Source: Stomorhina lunata
Taxonomy: Eukaryota > Arthropoda > Insecta > Diptera > Rhiniidae
Assembly: GCA_933228675.1 (NCBI GenBank)
Contig: OW121743.1
Location: 90,951,998 to 91,015,997 of the forward strand
Direction: 5' to 3'
DNA: 64,000 bases
Part shown: one piece after another, positions 1 to 13,414 of the stretch
Layout: the number at the start of each line of letters is the position of its first letter
How positions within the stretch are numbered: position 1 is the stretch's first letter
The notes under the pieces: model-generated
Told to the model about the DNA's origin: nothing
Databases searched by the model: none
Seen by the model: only the letters and a program-made list of their open reading frames with translations
Program-made: the position numbers and the translations under genes

Positions 1-14
1 TTATTATCCCATCT

Positions 15-336
15 GGAGCCAAATTACCGCATTCGATATCGATCAAAAACTCAGACTTTTAAGCGAATATTGTGAAGTATACTTTAGGGATGTTCAAAGT
101 TACTTCGATGCAAAAAGTTTACTGAAATTTGGTATCCATTTTGATTCGTTTTTAAAAATATATATTGCTCAATTAAAACTCTTTTACTATTGTTCATCTT
201 TTGGCAAATAACTTCAAAAAAACTACAGTAAACTGTGCATATTTTAAATAATTTTGATTATCCTTAAAGTATGCTATACAAATTTTTTGAAAATATCTAA
301 GATTTTGATCGATATCGAATGCCGTAGTTTGGCCCC
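15..336. mobile_element. Miniature inverted-repeat element at the left edge
   Basis: Inverted repeats of ~33 bp with few mismatches: the left includes CATTCGATATCGATCAAAA (31-48) and the right TTTTGATCGATATCGAATG (303-321). Inner parts also pair (GTATACTTTAGGGAT near 78 with ATCCTTAAAGTATGC near 261). The whole unit can fold as one long imperfect hairpin. Confidence 0.7.
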
Positions 337-339
337 TGG

Positions 340-2000
340 TTTTTTAACATGTTAATAAAAAAATTAAATTTTCAATATTTGTTTAACAAAATCTTCTATA
401 ACTTAAAAATCGATTTTTAAAACCGATTAAAAAAGTGTAAATTTCCAGTATAAAAAACTATATATGTAAATACAATTATATTTTAACAAAACTGAGAAGA
501 AGAGCTATTTATGGGTTAATTTGTATTTTTGGTTTTTATTTTAAGGTAAATTTTGTTGCTGCATATCTTTAGGCATGTTGAAGATGACACGAATTTTCTG
601 GGGGAAATTGCAATAACTTCAAAACGATTGCATAGATTTTTGGATTTTATGACCCTGAGAAAGTATGAATATTTGTCCAAATTCGTTGATATACTTTTCA
701 ACTTTCTTTTATCCGTTGACTAGAAAATTGTCTCTGCTAAAACAGAAGCAGAGACAGTCTTTGCTGATTAAATGCGAATTTATCTCCACTCACATTCTTA
801 AGTTTTTAATTTAAAACCCAAATAATTTAATTTATTAAAATTGCATTTCTAATGTAGAAAAGAATTCTTATAAAAGAATAATAAATATATAAAATATTTT
901 AAACAAAATCTTGTATTTAAGTCAATTTTTTTTCCAATTCAATCTTTTATATCCTTTTGTCTATTCTGTCTATTCTTTCGTCCTTACATTTGTTAGACTA
1001 TTGTTGGGTTCCTAACTCACTGCTACACTCAAAATATTATGTAGGTTAATTTTACTAAATGATGAGGCTAACAAGGCCTTAAAAATTGTAATTTCAGGTT
1101 AAATCAAAATGGTACAACATTTTTTACAACTAACAATTTTTTTCGTTTTCATTTCTTTAAACTTTTTAACATATGTAACTTCAAAAAGCTACTGCCCTAA
1201 TTTTTCGAGTGTATTTATTTATTTTACATACTAAAATTTGTATTGTTTTTTGCCAAAGGACATTTTGCTTGGCTGCATTTTGTATGTGGTTGATTTTACG
1301 TTTTTTCCTCCTTTTGAATAGTTTTTTTTTGTTTTTCCTTTTATCATCCTCTAGGTCTGATATTAAATCTTCTTGCTGCAAATAGATGCTGGGGTTACAG
1401 CGAAGACATCTAAGAGGAAATTACAGTGGAATAAGGATGTCTAAGAATAAGTGACGCCAGAGGATCAGTAAAAGAAAACTTATTGTTTATAAATAAAATT
1501 TAGTGTCTATTATCTGAATTTTTTATCTCATATTTTTTTATTATTAAAAACTAAACATTTAGGCATAATTTATAGAAAATTTAAAAGACTCACTTCATTG
1601 ACATTTTGGAAAATAATTTCTTTATCTCATCCACATAGAAATCCTGCCTGGTTCTTATCAAAAAAAAATGAGGCAACCGGTTTTTGCAAACCTCTTTCCT
1701 GACAATAAATACTGGTTTAGGCACAGGCTGATAGTCATTCGACTACCACCGTTTTCGCTGCTGTCGTGATTAATTTTTTATCACCAGCTCTTATCCGTTT
1801 AAGAACTGATGAATCTTGATGTGATCCGGTAGCGATTCACAGATTAAAACTAGGTCCATGAGTTTCTGTGTTAACTCTTGTTTCTTAAAGAAGAGACGTA
1901 AAACTAAGGCAATAACTACAAATGTATATACGAATTCGGTTAACTTCTTTGGAAATGAAATAGAAGAGAGGTGAAAGGTTGTGAATATGAGAGATACATA
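340..2000. other. No gene seen
   Basis: AT-rich. Small open frames only (for instance minus strand 1181-1381, Lys-rich). Two near-repeats, AAGACATCTAAGAGGAAATT and AAGGATGTCTAAGAATAAGT, lie at 1403-1452. Nothing else stands out. Confidence 0.6.
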
Positions 2001-2002
2001 CA

Positions 2003-2283
2003 TTACAATTGGAACAAATAGTACATCTTTTAGACAATGAGCTGCATCCGATTTTATTTTAAGACTCATTAAAAGGGACCTTTTAACTCCGGCTCCGAAC
2101 TGCAAATGCATTAGTTAGAGAAGTTTTACATAGCCTAATACTTAATAACCAGTGGCAAGCTCAGTGATGAGGTAAACCGCTTTTTTTTGAAAATGTATTT
2201 CTTCAAGTGTGTCTGGCTGAGGATCGAACTTGGGACCTCTGGTATGCTAGGCGGATGACTTACCTGTTATACCACGGCGGTTT
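2003..2283 (-). mobile_element. tRNA-Ala-derived SINE, second copy
   Basis: Same head and body as 54091-54396 over about 280 bp, including GACAATGAGCTGCATCCGAT, ATGCATTAGTTAGAGAAGTT and the tRNA-like part (box B AAGTTCGATCC on the minus strand). No clean target duplication was found. Sequence just upstream (1955-2003) resembles DNA at 61190-61250. Confidence 0.82.
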
Positions 2284-2312
2284 ACATGAGAAACAAAGCT
2301 TTATATTGTTCG

Positions 2313-3650
2313 AGTACCTGGTTGACCGTGCCTTGCTCGGAGGTCTATCATAAGCATTTCGAGGCAAATTTTAAAGTTTTTATATATTTTATTTTATAAA
2401 GTACAATAATAAATTTTGAGAAAAGACATTACACAAATATTCAGTTAATTTTGAATTATTTAATTATTTTGTCCTATCAACACATAGTTTATATATTTAG
2501 TTTGCATAGTTTAAACTGTCTCATTTTGAATAATTTTGGAAATTCATTATGAGTTATTTTTTATTGCTGCCACCTGTCGGGAATTGGTCATACCAACTAA
2601 AAAACCTTCGTCAGCTTATGCATAACAACTTTGATGAAATGCACAGTTTACGATTTAATTCACTTTGAGTAATTTTTAGTGCCGCCACCTGTCGAAATTT
2701 GTTGATACTAATTATAAAACCTTCGTCAGCTTATTCGCAACAACTGTGCTAAAGATCATAGCATGATCAAAACACAGCTTACAATTTAATTGACTTGTAG
2801 TGAATTTCAGTGGCGCCACCTATCTAAATTTGTTCATACTAATTATAAAACCTTCGTCGGCTCATGTGCAACAACTTTGTTAAAGTCTATGGCATGATCA
2901 AATATACAGTTTACGATTTAACTCACGTTAAGTAATTTTCAGTAGCGCCATCTATCGATAATTGTTCACACCAACTAAGAAACCTTCGTCGGCTTATGCG
3001 CTATAACTTTGCTGCAGAGCATAATATGATCAAATCAAAGTTTACTATTCTATAAAGAACATACAGACAAACATTCATTTGTTTAAAAGTTATAAAGTTA
3101 CTAATTTTCTTCCCATTTTTTCAAAAAAGTTCCATATGCATATTTGCTACCTATTTAAACCTATTGAATTCGGTAAATTTTATAAAAAAAAAAACAGTTA
3201 ACATATTGTTCCTATTCATATTACTTCATGCGGTATTAAGATATCATTTTTCTCCTTTTCACCAATTTTTGCCACGAAATCAAAAAATTACCAAATACGA
3301 GTTCAATATTTTTTTCACATCTATTGATTGCAGTACAAAGTTCCTTTCTATATTCTTTAGTTCAAAAGTTAAGAGTGGGTTAAAAATGTACCAAAAAATC
3401 CATTTTCACCTTTTTAACCCCTGTCGGGCGTAGTTTCAGAAAAGTACCAAACACCTATCCGCTTATTTTTACAGCTGTCCAAAATGTAATTTAAATTTGG
3501 TTTCTGTACCTATTACTTTAGGAAATACACCGTTTTAATTTGTTCCCCCTTTTTACCCCTTTTTCAGCAAAGTTTTGAAAAGTCCCTTTTTATTCGATCT
3601 ATACGGCAAAAAAGGTACCCACCGTTTAAATTTTATCAAAATCTTAGAAC
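2313..3650 (-). mobile_element. Rolling-circle-like composite element, copy 1
   Basis: Read on the minus strand: first a block of GGTACTTTTT/GGGTAAAAAGGG sequence (3100-3650) related to the Helitron body, then four ~125-bp tandem repeats (2560-3080; marker CCTTCGTC near 2607, 2718, 2849 and 2985), then a terminal hairpin (2326-2340) followed by TCAACCAGGTACT. The same order is found on the plus strand at 18292-19701. The terminal hairpin close to the end is why I suspect a rolling-circle mechanism. Confidence 0.7.
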
Positions 3651-3689
3651 ATTAAATTTGCGTCATTTGTCATAAGCTTTTTGTTGTTA

Positions 3690-3850
3690 CCAATTTTACA
3701 TCTACGGCGTGTTATTTAATACCACAGCACGCCGATTTAGCATGTTGTGGTATTAAATAATTGTAATAGAAATCATTAATTGCAGAATTTGAGGTTGCCG
3801 AGACTAAGGTTCAAACCCAGACAGAATTTGTTATATTATGCTTAGTAGTC
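3690..3850 (-). repeat. Second SINE-like family, diverged copy with hairpin
   Basis: On the minus strand it has CTGGGTTTGAACCTTAG (box B-like). It shares TTTACATCTACGGCGTGTTA-type sequence with 61300-61400 and 62015-62170. It also has an inverted repeat, TATTTAATACCACA (near 3713) and TGTGGTATTAAATA (near 3743). Confidence 0.5.
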
Positions 3851-4280
3851 GATTAATGGTTTTATCGACAGTTTTGATAATTTGCCTTTCGGAGCTTGAT
3901 ATATCTTGAACCTTAAAAAGATTCTTACTGAATACCGCCTGACTGCAATATTTACCCCAGGACTAGTACTAGGCTTTCCTTGGGGCACTTTTATATTGTT
4001 TTAGGGTTTTATTCCTTCATAGAAAACTGTCAAATGCCTTTCTATATTTTATACTGTCAGCTTTCCCGCTTCAATAAAGATTCATTACACCATTTTTTGC
4101 GTCTAAAATTGTATATCAAACATTTGAGTAAAGATTTGAAAATTTTCGCATCAAATATTATTGATTTTAAGCTAAATACGCAAAGATATTCCATTATCAC
4201 TGACTCCCAGTGAAGCATAGGGCCTTATGCAAAGATATGCGGATAATTTATCACTAGAAAGACGGAAACTTTGTATATAC

Positions 4281-4514
4281 CTAGATTGCCCCAAAGCAGT
4301 CAAAATGACTGTAATGTAAAAAAATAACTTATGTGTAAATAAATTTGTTTAAAATGAATTTTTAATATTTCTTATATGTTTTACTGTCATACCAATTTAT
4401 ATTTTATGTTGTACAAAAAGTCACAAAATTTTAAGAAACTGTGCCCTTATATACACAATTGTTATCATGATTTAAATTGGAAAGCAGTCAAAATGACTTC
4501 CTTCGGCAATCTAG
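4281..4514. mobile_element. 234-bp miniature inverted-repeat element
   Basis: Terminal inverted repeats CTAGATTGCC (4281-4290) and GGCAATCTAG (4505-4514). Subterminal AGCAGTCAAAATGACT appears in both ends. Non-coding interior. Confidence 0.7.
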
Positions 4515-5693
4515 TGTTATACATGTTTGTAAAGCTAAGGCTTTAACGTTTAATTTAAGATAAATTAAAACATTGGTCAAACAAAAAGTAAACAACTAAG
4601 ATAAATGAAATTTTATATAAAGATATATAATTTATATCTTTATATATTCTTTAAATTTTATTGACATAATTTGGCCAATTTTTAACTTTTTAATATAAGG
4701 ATGTATTTTTGCGAAGAAAATGTGTTAACAAATAGTTTATATATCATAATTGATATAAGGCTAAATATGCAAATATATGCAAATTTTGTATATACCATTA
4801 TAAAGCTTACATTTCAAGCTTTAAATTGCGAAACATTTGATTTCACTAGTTTTCTATTTAAAAAAAGCTATATCATAACAAAACTTTTCTCAATTCTTAT
4901 TCATATTTCAGAGCTTATAAATTAACATTTCAAAAAACAAATATAACGACTATAAAAATAAAAGTGATATCACAACAACCTTCATCTTGTTCACTTCAGA
5001 TTCTACTGTATGTTTGCAAAATTTAGTAGTGTTTTTTTTTAGTTATTTTGGAACTTTTACTAAAACTCTATGAAAAATCATCACTGTTGATGTAGTGTTG
5101 TGAGTTTTTCTTGTGCAAAGAAAGTCTTTTGACCTTGAACTTTACTGGATGAATTTTACTACAAAACATGTTGGGAATACCAAAAATACACGAAAAAAAT
5201 TGATGCGATGAAACCGATTACTTTACGAGTTGTAAGACTATACAAAAGACACTTCAATGCTTATGAAATTCAAAGTGACATTTTGTTAATAAATTACACT
5301 GAAGCCAAATGCAGTTTAGATAAAATATTAACAATGGTTTTGGATTAAAGATAAAATAGTAATGAATGGAGAAAGGTATTGCTTTTACAAAGAGTTATGT
5401 GTGTTTTTATATTGTTTTTTAAAAATTTTATCTTTTAATTATGATTTTTGTAGCAACAATTCAAAAATTCTACTCACTTTGAATGATAATAAAATTTCAA
5501 CATACCTGTAACAAAACATAATTTTAAATGTTAAATTAAAGAATTCAAAAAAGGTTTAAATTATTTGTTTGTTTAAAAAAGAAAACACTTCCCTAACCCT
5601 GTTTAAGTAAAGACACAAACCGATTTACTATTACCATGTTTGTTATGCTATCGAACAAAGCATTTTTACATAAAATATGTATGTATATGTAAA
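4515..5693. other. No gene seen
   Basis: AT-rich intergenic DNA up to the Helitron's 5' end. No convincing coding, RNA or repeat signal. Confidence 0.6.
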
Positions 5694-5787
5694 TCTATAT
5701 ATATAAAACTCTAACGTGACTGACTGACTGACTGACTGATTGACTGACTCATCATCGCACAGCCCAAACGGCTAAAGCTAGAGAGCT

Positions 5788-8700
5788 GAAATTTTGACAG
5801 CGGGTACCTTTTTCAAAGTATAGATCCACTAAGACGGGATTTTTGGAAATTCGGCCTCTAAGGGGGTAAAAAGGGGTAAAAAAGGGAAAAATTAGTAATG
5901 CTGTATCTCCGGAAGTAAACGTCATAGGCCCAAAATTGAAATTGCGTTGGGATAAGCTGCAAAAATAAGTAGACACCTGCTTGGTACTTTTTAGCAGATG
6001 GGACAAATAGGGGGTAAAAAGGGTAAAAATGAAATGTTGGTACTTTTTTAAACCCATGTGTATCTTTTGAACCAATCAACAGAGTAACAAAATTCAAAAC
6101 GGAGCCGGTAAACAAGAAAAAAATATTAGACACGTGTTTGGTACTTTTTTGATTCAGGGTTCAAAAAGGAGGAAAAGCGGGGAAAAAAATTTAGGGTAGG
6201 TCCATTTTTCTTTTTCTTTGTATTTGACTTGAACCAATAAAGCTACCAATAAAATTTATAAGGAGGTCGATTGCCCAGTACAAAATATTAAATACGTGTT
6301 TGGTACTTTTTTCAATTAAAAGGGTAAAAAAGGGAAAAATCGGTAACATTATATCTCCTTAACCAACAGCGATAGAAACGAAAATTAAATTGGCTTGAGA
6401 TTAGCACTAAAAATTAAGGGACACGTGTTCGGTACTTTTTTGAAAATCGGCCGCCTAGCGGGCAAAACAGGGTAGAAAAGGGAGAAATTAGTAACATCAT
6501 ATCTCCGAAACCAACATAGACAGAAACAAAGTTGAAATTGGATTTAAATCGCCTACAAAAATAAGGGGACACGTGTTTGGTACTTTTTTGAAAATGGCAC
6601 TAATAAGGATAAAAAAGGGTAAAAACTATATTTTGGTACTTTTTTTAACCCATATGTATCTTTTGAACTAATAAACATAGAAACACATTTTATATCGCAA
6701 CCGATAGATATTAAAAAAAAACTAAATATGTATTTGGTACTTTTGCGATTAATGGGGTACAAAAGGGTAAAATAAGGGAAAATATTCAAGGATAGGTTTT
6801 TTGGTTTTTAGCCATGGATATCTTTAAGGCTAATGAAGCCAGAAGTATAATTTATTGACTGATCGATGGACATTGAAAAAAATAAACTACGAGTTTGGTA
6901 CTTTTTTTTTAATTTTGGGGGTAAAAATCTGTAAAGTATATCTTCTAAACCAAAAGTGATAGAAACAAAATCTAAATTGGTCTGAGATCGGCACTTAAAA
7001 CCAAGGGACACGTGTTCGGTACTTTTATGAAATTCAACCTCCTAGAAGGTAAAACAGGGTAGAAAAGGGAGAAATCAGTAACATCATATCTCCGAAACCA
7101 ATACAGATAGAAACAAAGTTGAAATTGGATTTAAATCGGCTAGAAAAATAAGGGGACACGTGTTTAGTACTTTTTTGAAAATGGCACCAATAAGGATAAA
7201 AAAGGGTAAAAACTATATTTTGGTACTTTTTTTAACCCATATGTATCTTTTGAACTAATAAACATAGAAACATATTTTATATCGCAACCGACAGATATTA
7301 AAAAAGAACTAAATACGTATTTGGTACTTTTGCGATTAATGGGGTACAAAAGGGTAAAAAAAGGGAATATATTCAAGGATAGGTTTTTTGCTTTTTAGCC
7401 ATGGATATCTTTTAGGCTAATGAAGTAAGAAGTATAATTTATTGACTGGTAGATTTACATTGAAAAGAAATAAGCTACGTGTTTGGTACTTTTTTTTAAT
7501 TTTGGGGGTAAAAATCGGTAAAGTTTATCTTCTAAACCAAAAGTGATAGAAACAAAAACTAAATTGGTCTGAGATTGCCACTTAAAATTAAGGAACACAT
7601 GTTCGGTACTTTTTTGAAGTTCAACCTCTTAGAAGGTAAAACAGGGTAGAAAAGGGAGAAATTAGTAACATCATATCTCCGAAACCAACATCGATGCAAA
7701 CAAAGTTGAAATTGGATTTGAATCGGCTAGGAAAATAAGGAGACACGTGCTTGGTACTTTTTTGGAAATGGCATTAATAAGGATAAAAAAGGGTAAAAAC
7801 TATATTTTGGTACTTTTTTCAACTAATATGTATCTTTTGAACTAATAAACATAGAAACATAATTTATATCGCAACAGATAGATATTAAAAAACAATTAAA
7901 TACGTATTTGGTACTTTTGCGATTAATGGGGTACAAAAGGGTAAAAAAGGGAAAATATTTAAGGGTAGGTTTTTTGTTTTTAGCTATGGATATCTTTTAG
8001 GCTAATGAAGCCAGAAGTATAATTTATTGACTGGTCGATTGACAAAGAAAAAATAAAATACATTTTTGGTACTTTTTTTAATTTTGGGGGTAAAAAAATA
8101 TATCTTCTAAATCAAAAGTGATAGAAACAAAAACTAAATTAGTCTGAGATCAGCACTAAAAATTAAGGGACACGTGTTCGGTGCTTTTTTGAAATTCGAC
8201 CTTTTAAAGGGTAAAACATGGTAGAAAAGGGAGAAATTAGTAACATCATATCTCCGAAACTAACACCGATGCAAACGAAGTTTAAATTGGATTTGAATCG
8301 GATAAAAAAATAAATGGCCACGTATTTGGTACTATTTCAAAAATGGTACTAATAAGAATAAAAAAGGGTAAAAACTATATTTTGGTACTTTTTTAACCCA
8401 TATATATCTTTTGAACTAATAAACATAGAAACATAATTTATATCGCAACTGATAGGCATTAAAAAACTATTAAACACGTATTTGGTACTTTTGCGATTAA
8501 TGTGGGACGAAAGGGTAACAAAAAGGGAAAATATTCAAGAGTAGGTTTTTTGCTTTTTAGCTAAGAATATCTTTTCGGCTAATGAAGCCAGAAGCATAAT
8601 TTATTGGCAGGTAAATTGACACTGAAAAAAGTAAAATAAGTGTCTGGTACTTTTTTAATTTTGGGGGTAAAAATCGGTAAAAATATATCTTCTTAGCCAA

Positions 8701-10480
8701 AAGTGATAGAAACAACAACTAAATCGGTCTAAAATCGGCACTTTAAATTAAGGGACATGTATTCGGTACTTTTTTCTTTAATTCGGCCGTTTTGGGGTTA
8801 AAACAGGGAAAAAATGGGAAATATTAGTAACGTCATATCTCCGAAATTCAAAACGATAGGAATAGAGTTGAAATTTGCTTCGGGTGGGCTGAAAAAAAAA
8901 ACGAGAAATGTATTTGGTACTTTTTTGAATATGGTAATAATAAGGGTAAAAAAGGGCAAAAACTATATTTTGGTACTTTTTTTGAACCCATACGTATCTT
9001 TTGAAATAACAAACATAGAGAAACAGTAAACGTCACAATTGATAAGTAACAAATAATTATTAGACACGTATTTGGTACTTTTACGATAATTGAGGTAAAA
9101 ATGATTAAAAACTGGGAAATATTTAAGGGTAGGTTTTTAACTAATGAAGTCAGAACTATAATTTACAGACGGGTGGATTCATATTGAAAAAGTAAATTGA
9201 AAAAAATTGAAATAGAAAATGGATAAATTAGTAACATCATATCTCCGAAATTTACATTGTTGGAAACAAAGTTGAAATTGGATTTGGATCATCTTGCAAA
9301 AAAAGGGGACACGAGTTTGGTACTTTTTTGGAAATGGAACTAATAAGGGAGAAAAAGGGAAAAAACTATATTTTGGTACTTTATTAACCCTATAAGTATC
9401 TCTTGAACTAATAAACATAAATACTCTATTTACATCACAATTGATAAGGACTAACAAAAATTAAGGTGATTCGCGCTTTTACGATAAATGAGACACAAAA
9501 GTGTAAAAACTATGAATATCTATTAAACAAATAAAGCCAGAAGTATAATTTACAGACAGGTCTATTCACATGGCAGAAGTATAAGACACGCGATTGATTC
9601 CTTTTTTTAATTTTTGGAGTAAAAAGGGGGAAAATCGGTAACGTAATATCTCATAAATCAAAAGTGATAGAAACAAAGATTAAATTGGTCTACGATCAGC
9701 ATTAAAAATTAAAGGACACGGGTTCGGTATTTTTTTTTTTTTAATTTGACAGCTTATGGTTAAAACAGGCTAGAAAATGAATAAATCATATAATCGGCTA
9801 GAAAATGAAAGGGACATGTGTTCTGTACTTTTTTTGGAAATGGCACTAATAAGGCAAAAAGGGTAAAAACTATATTTTTGTACTTTTTTTTAACCCATGC
9901 GTATCTTTTGAACTTATAAACATAAAGACTCACTTTATGCCACAATCAATAAGTATTAACAAAATATTAAACATGTGCTTGGTACTTTTACGATAAATGG
10001 GGTTCCAAAAGGTGAAAACGGGAAAATATTCATTTAAGCTAATGAAGTCAGAAGTATAAATTAGAGATGTGTCAATCAAAGGGCTAAAAAAGGGAAAAAT
10101 CGATGACATTATATCTTCTAAACCTAATGGATGGAAACAAACACTAAAATGGTCTAAGATCAGCCCTAAAAATTAAGGGACTTTTCAGTACTTTTTGCAA
10201 ACTAAGCAGTTTTGGGGTTAAAATAGGGTAGAAAATAAAAACATTAGTAAAGTTATATCTCTGATACTAATATCGACAGAAAAAAAATTAAATTGGATTT
10301 AGATCGAATAGAAAAATAAAAAGTCATGTTTTTAGTAGGTACTTTTCGTAAATGAGCTAAAAATAGGGAATAAAAAGGATAAAAACTAAATTTTGGTACT
10401 TTTTTGACCCATATATAATTTTTGAATCAATTATTATAGAAACAAAATTTATACCGCAATCGAAAATAACAAAAACGGGT
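5788..10480. repeat. Higher-order tandem repeat inside the Helitron (~585-bp period)
   Basis: The landmark ACTATATTTTGGTAC, or a one-base variant, recurs at 6625, 7212, 7799, 8374, 8962, 9365, 9869 and 10385. Successive spacings are 587, 587, 575, 588, 403, 504 and 516, so the first units are full length and the later ones have deletions. Within each unit, shorter blocks repeat: 'ACACGTGTTTGGTACTTTTT', 'GGGTAAAAAAGGG' and 'ATATCTCCGAAACC'. The many short open frames here, on either strand, follow these repeats and are not genes. Confidence 0.88.
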
Positions 10481-10496
10481 CAAATAAAACAAAAAA

Positions 10497-11312
10497 CAAG
10501 TAAGAAAGCGCTATAGTCGGTCAAGCCGACCATACGATACCCTTCACCACTAAGGTCGAAGGTGTTATTTTCCTGTATAAAGACAAATATTTGCTAAATT
10601 TTGCCATCATACAAACATTTTCTCAAAACGTATATATTCAACCTGTTTCCGTCATTTGCACTTATATGGGAGCTAGAGTCAAATGTGGACCGATTATCTC
10701 GAAATTTGGCAAGTTGACTACAGTTGTTACAAAAATTATGTATGCGAAAAATAAACTCAAAATTTTCATTATCTTTAGATTTACTAGCGTTTTAGTGATT
10801 TTTTGTCTCATTTAGTGCGTTTTTAAAGAAGAGTTTGTATGGGAGCTATGGTCAAATGTGGACCGATTTCCACGAAATTTACTACAGTGAGTTAAGTTTA
10901 CATAAGCAATATCTGTTTTAAATTTCATGAAAAAATATTGATATTTGTGGCCAATATATCAATTCCGGGAAGTGGGACCTATGGGAGGTACCATAAATAA
11001 TGAACCGATTTTGACCAATTTCAATAGCCATGGTCCCATTATCAAAAAAATGATCTGTGCCAAATTTCATCAAATTATCTTTAGAATTGCGACCTGTAGT
11101 TTGATTACAAGGTTTACATGGGGGTCCAGCCAGCCAGTCAGCCGGCCAGCCAGCCGTCGGACGGACGGACGGACATCGCTAAATCGACTCAGAAAGTGAT
11201 TCTAAGCCTATTGGTATACTAAAAGGTGGGTCTAAGACAAATATTTCTATGCGTTACAAACATCAGCACAAACTTATAATACCCTTTCCACCTATGGTGG
11301 TGAAGGGTATAA
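10497..11312 (+). mobile_element. 0.8-kb miniature element, copy 1 (nested in the Helitron)
   Basis: Starts CAAGTAAGAAAGCGCTATAG and has a hairpin GTCGG-TCAAG-CCGAC at 10516-10530. Subterminal inverted repeats are ATACCCTTCACCAC (10537-10550) and GTGGTGAAGGGTAT (11297-11310). A run of CCAG/GGAC tetramers lies at about 11127-11175. A nearly identical copy lies at 22762-23549. There is no coding capacity, so it is non-autonomous; the superfamily was not recognised. Confidence 0.85.
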
Positions 11313-12559
11313 TAAATCAATGATTTATGGACTGTTCTATTGACATTGAAAAATATGTGACAGGTGTTTGGTAAACAACGGGTAAAAAAAGGAAACTTTT
11401 GTAAAATATTCAAAATCAAAAGCGACAAGAACAAGATTTAAATTGGGTTAGCAATCAAAATTGGGTCAGTTACAAAAATAAGGGAGGCGTGTGTAGTACT
11501 TTTTTGTATTATATGTATCTTAAGAACCAATAAGTATTTAATTTAATTTATATCGGAATTGATAAATAAGTGAAAAAATTATTTTGGTAAATTTTGTAAC
11601 TTTGTCAATTCAAATGGTGCCGCTAACGAAGTAGCGGGTTATAAAGCTAGTATTATATAAAATAAATACATATCGGCAAATCCGAAAAACATTAAACCAA
11701 GGACAAAATTTTAAACCTGTCAAAATCACATATTTGTGTTTATGGAAAAATTTACCATACATTCATTCTTTAGAATATGTAATGGATACAATTTTTGATT
11801 GGTCCCTTCGTGAATGCCAGGTCTTAACTTGCACCCATCTTCAATTTTTATACATTTTTTCAAATAATAGGCTTTTTAAAAGTTCATAAAAATCGCAAAA
11901 ACATCCATGTAGGTATCATGTTTTAATAGGTGCTCAAATTCTGCCTAATTTTATACAATTAGATGTAAAATACCATATCAAAAGTAATTGGAGTGATATA
12001 AATAACGTCAAGTAAAAAAGGGCTCTCAGTAAGAAGCGTCCGTCACAGAAGTAAAGGTTTTTTTTTTTAATTTGACTAGTGCAATTTTTCTTTTTTTCTC
12101 CAATTGAACTTGGTTCGTAAAGAGAACTTATAGTATGCTTAACATTAGGATAAAAATATATAGATGTTTATGTAGCATTTTACAAAATAATATGTAAAGG
12201 AAAGTGTTAGCGTCCGTCACAGTGTATATTTTTACAAAATAATATTTAATAAATACAAAATTTACGAACACATATCTGTCTTATTCAAAAAGCAATAACA
12301 CTGTCTACATCCACAGATTGAATTTAAGATATAATATGTTAAAAAAATATACAGTGGGGCAAATTTGATGATTTTAAAATTTGATTTTTTTTTTTTTTTT
12401 TTGGTGCACTCTAACAGCTTGGGACGAAAAACCCAGCAAAACTTTGGTAATGGCAAGTACTCTGATAACTGGTTACCTTGTAACGACTACAACATACCAT
12501 CCGAATAAATAATAAGTTATTACAGAAGCACTTATTTGTAATTAAGATGGTAATTTAAA

Positions 12560-12600
12560 CTGAATGGCCCCGGTTCAAATCCCACCAAGGGCAACAATTT
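12560..12600 (+). repeat. Isolated RNA polymerase III box B-like sequence
   Basis: GGCCCCGGTTCAAATCCCAC resembles a tRNA T-arm followed by an acceptor-like stretch. No convincing box A lies at the right distance. Probably the remnant of a tRNA-derived repeat. Confidence 0.35.
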
Positions 12601-13414
12601 TTTTTAGTTTTTTTTTTATTAAAATAGTCTTTTTAAATGATTTTTGAATTTTAAGAACTTAAATATTATCTTCTGTAAAAAAAATTTGTAAAACTAGCTC
12701 ACGTTAATGAAAAAATACCATCATGAGTCAATTTTGATTATGTAGGGGATGTTGAATACCAAACACGATTATAATTGGTCTTAACTTGGTAAGCCCAACT
12801 TATCTGGGCCATCCTTCATCTCAACTGTGGACACACACCTCCTCATGGTATCACCCGGGGAGATAGTTTAACACCCATAATTATTGTGAGTTAACATGTT
12901 CCGAGAGTTGTCCCATAAGATCGATAAAAATGGGTTAGGATTACGGGCTAGTAACCCTCTCTTGAAAAAAAGTACAATGAAGAGGATAAAATTAAAATTG
13001 AAATGTCCCACTACCTAATGTTAGAGAAGGATGTCCGAAACTTCGATGGAAAGACCAAGTAGAGGAAAATTTTTCAAAGCTTGGCCTATAAAATTGGAGA
13101 ATATTCGCACAAGATCGAGATCCATGGAATTCTAAAATATGCTCGGACTTTGACCTTAACAGGTTGTAACATTTAAGTAAGTAAGAGTCAATGTTATGTA
13201 AAAACTTATACAAAAAAGAAGATTTAAATTGTTTAAGTTTTAAAATAATTTTAAAAAAGTTTTAAAATAATTACAAAAAATCGTATAAAAATATTTTTCC
13301 AAAAATGACAACAAAGCAAAAAAAAGCAGGGAAAAACAAAGTTATTTTCACATGATTTTGGATCTAAAAATAAAAATTGTTTATATTAATTATAAGCTGC
13401 TAAGTTTTCAACAT

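Larger units (their letters stand above)
5694..11650 (+). mobile_element. Non-autonomous Helitron with intact termini (~5.96 kb)
   Basis: The 5' end reads TCTATATATATAAAACTC, a classical Helitron start, preceded by A (5693). The 3' end has a 6-bp-stem hairpin (CCGCTA 11620-11625, loop ACGAAG, TAGCGG 11632-11637), a 9-base spacer and CTAG (11647-11650), followed by T. This matches insertion between A and T. A (GACT)n run follows the 5' end (about 5717-5750). No Rep or helicase frame was found in any reading frame, so it depends on another element. The body is mostly ~585-bp higher-order repeats (separate entry) and it contains a nested 0.8-kb element at 10497-11312. Confidence 0.85.

Noticed and set aside
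1791..2111. Minus-strand open frame of 106 codons with hydrophobic stretches
   Set aside because: Its N-terminal third lies in the SINE at 2003-2283 and the rest resembles repeat DNA at 61190-61250. No clear family match, so not called a gene.
5752..9945. Repeated Phe/Lys-rich open frames on the minus strand
   Set aside because: They recur with the ~585-bp Helitron repeat, are interrupted in each unit and have no recognisable domain.
10945..11199. 84-codon frame in the 0.8-kb element, similar to one at 23204-23458
   Set aside because: It is repeated because the element is. The C-terminal Ser/Arg/Pro run comes from the CCAG/GGAC tetramers, and the two copies differ by indels. Not supported as a protein.
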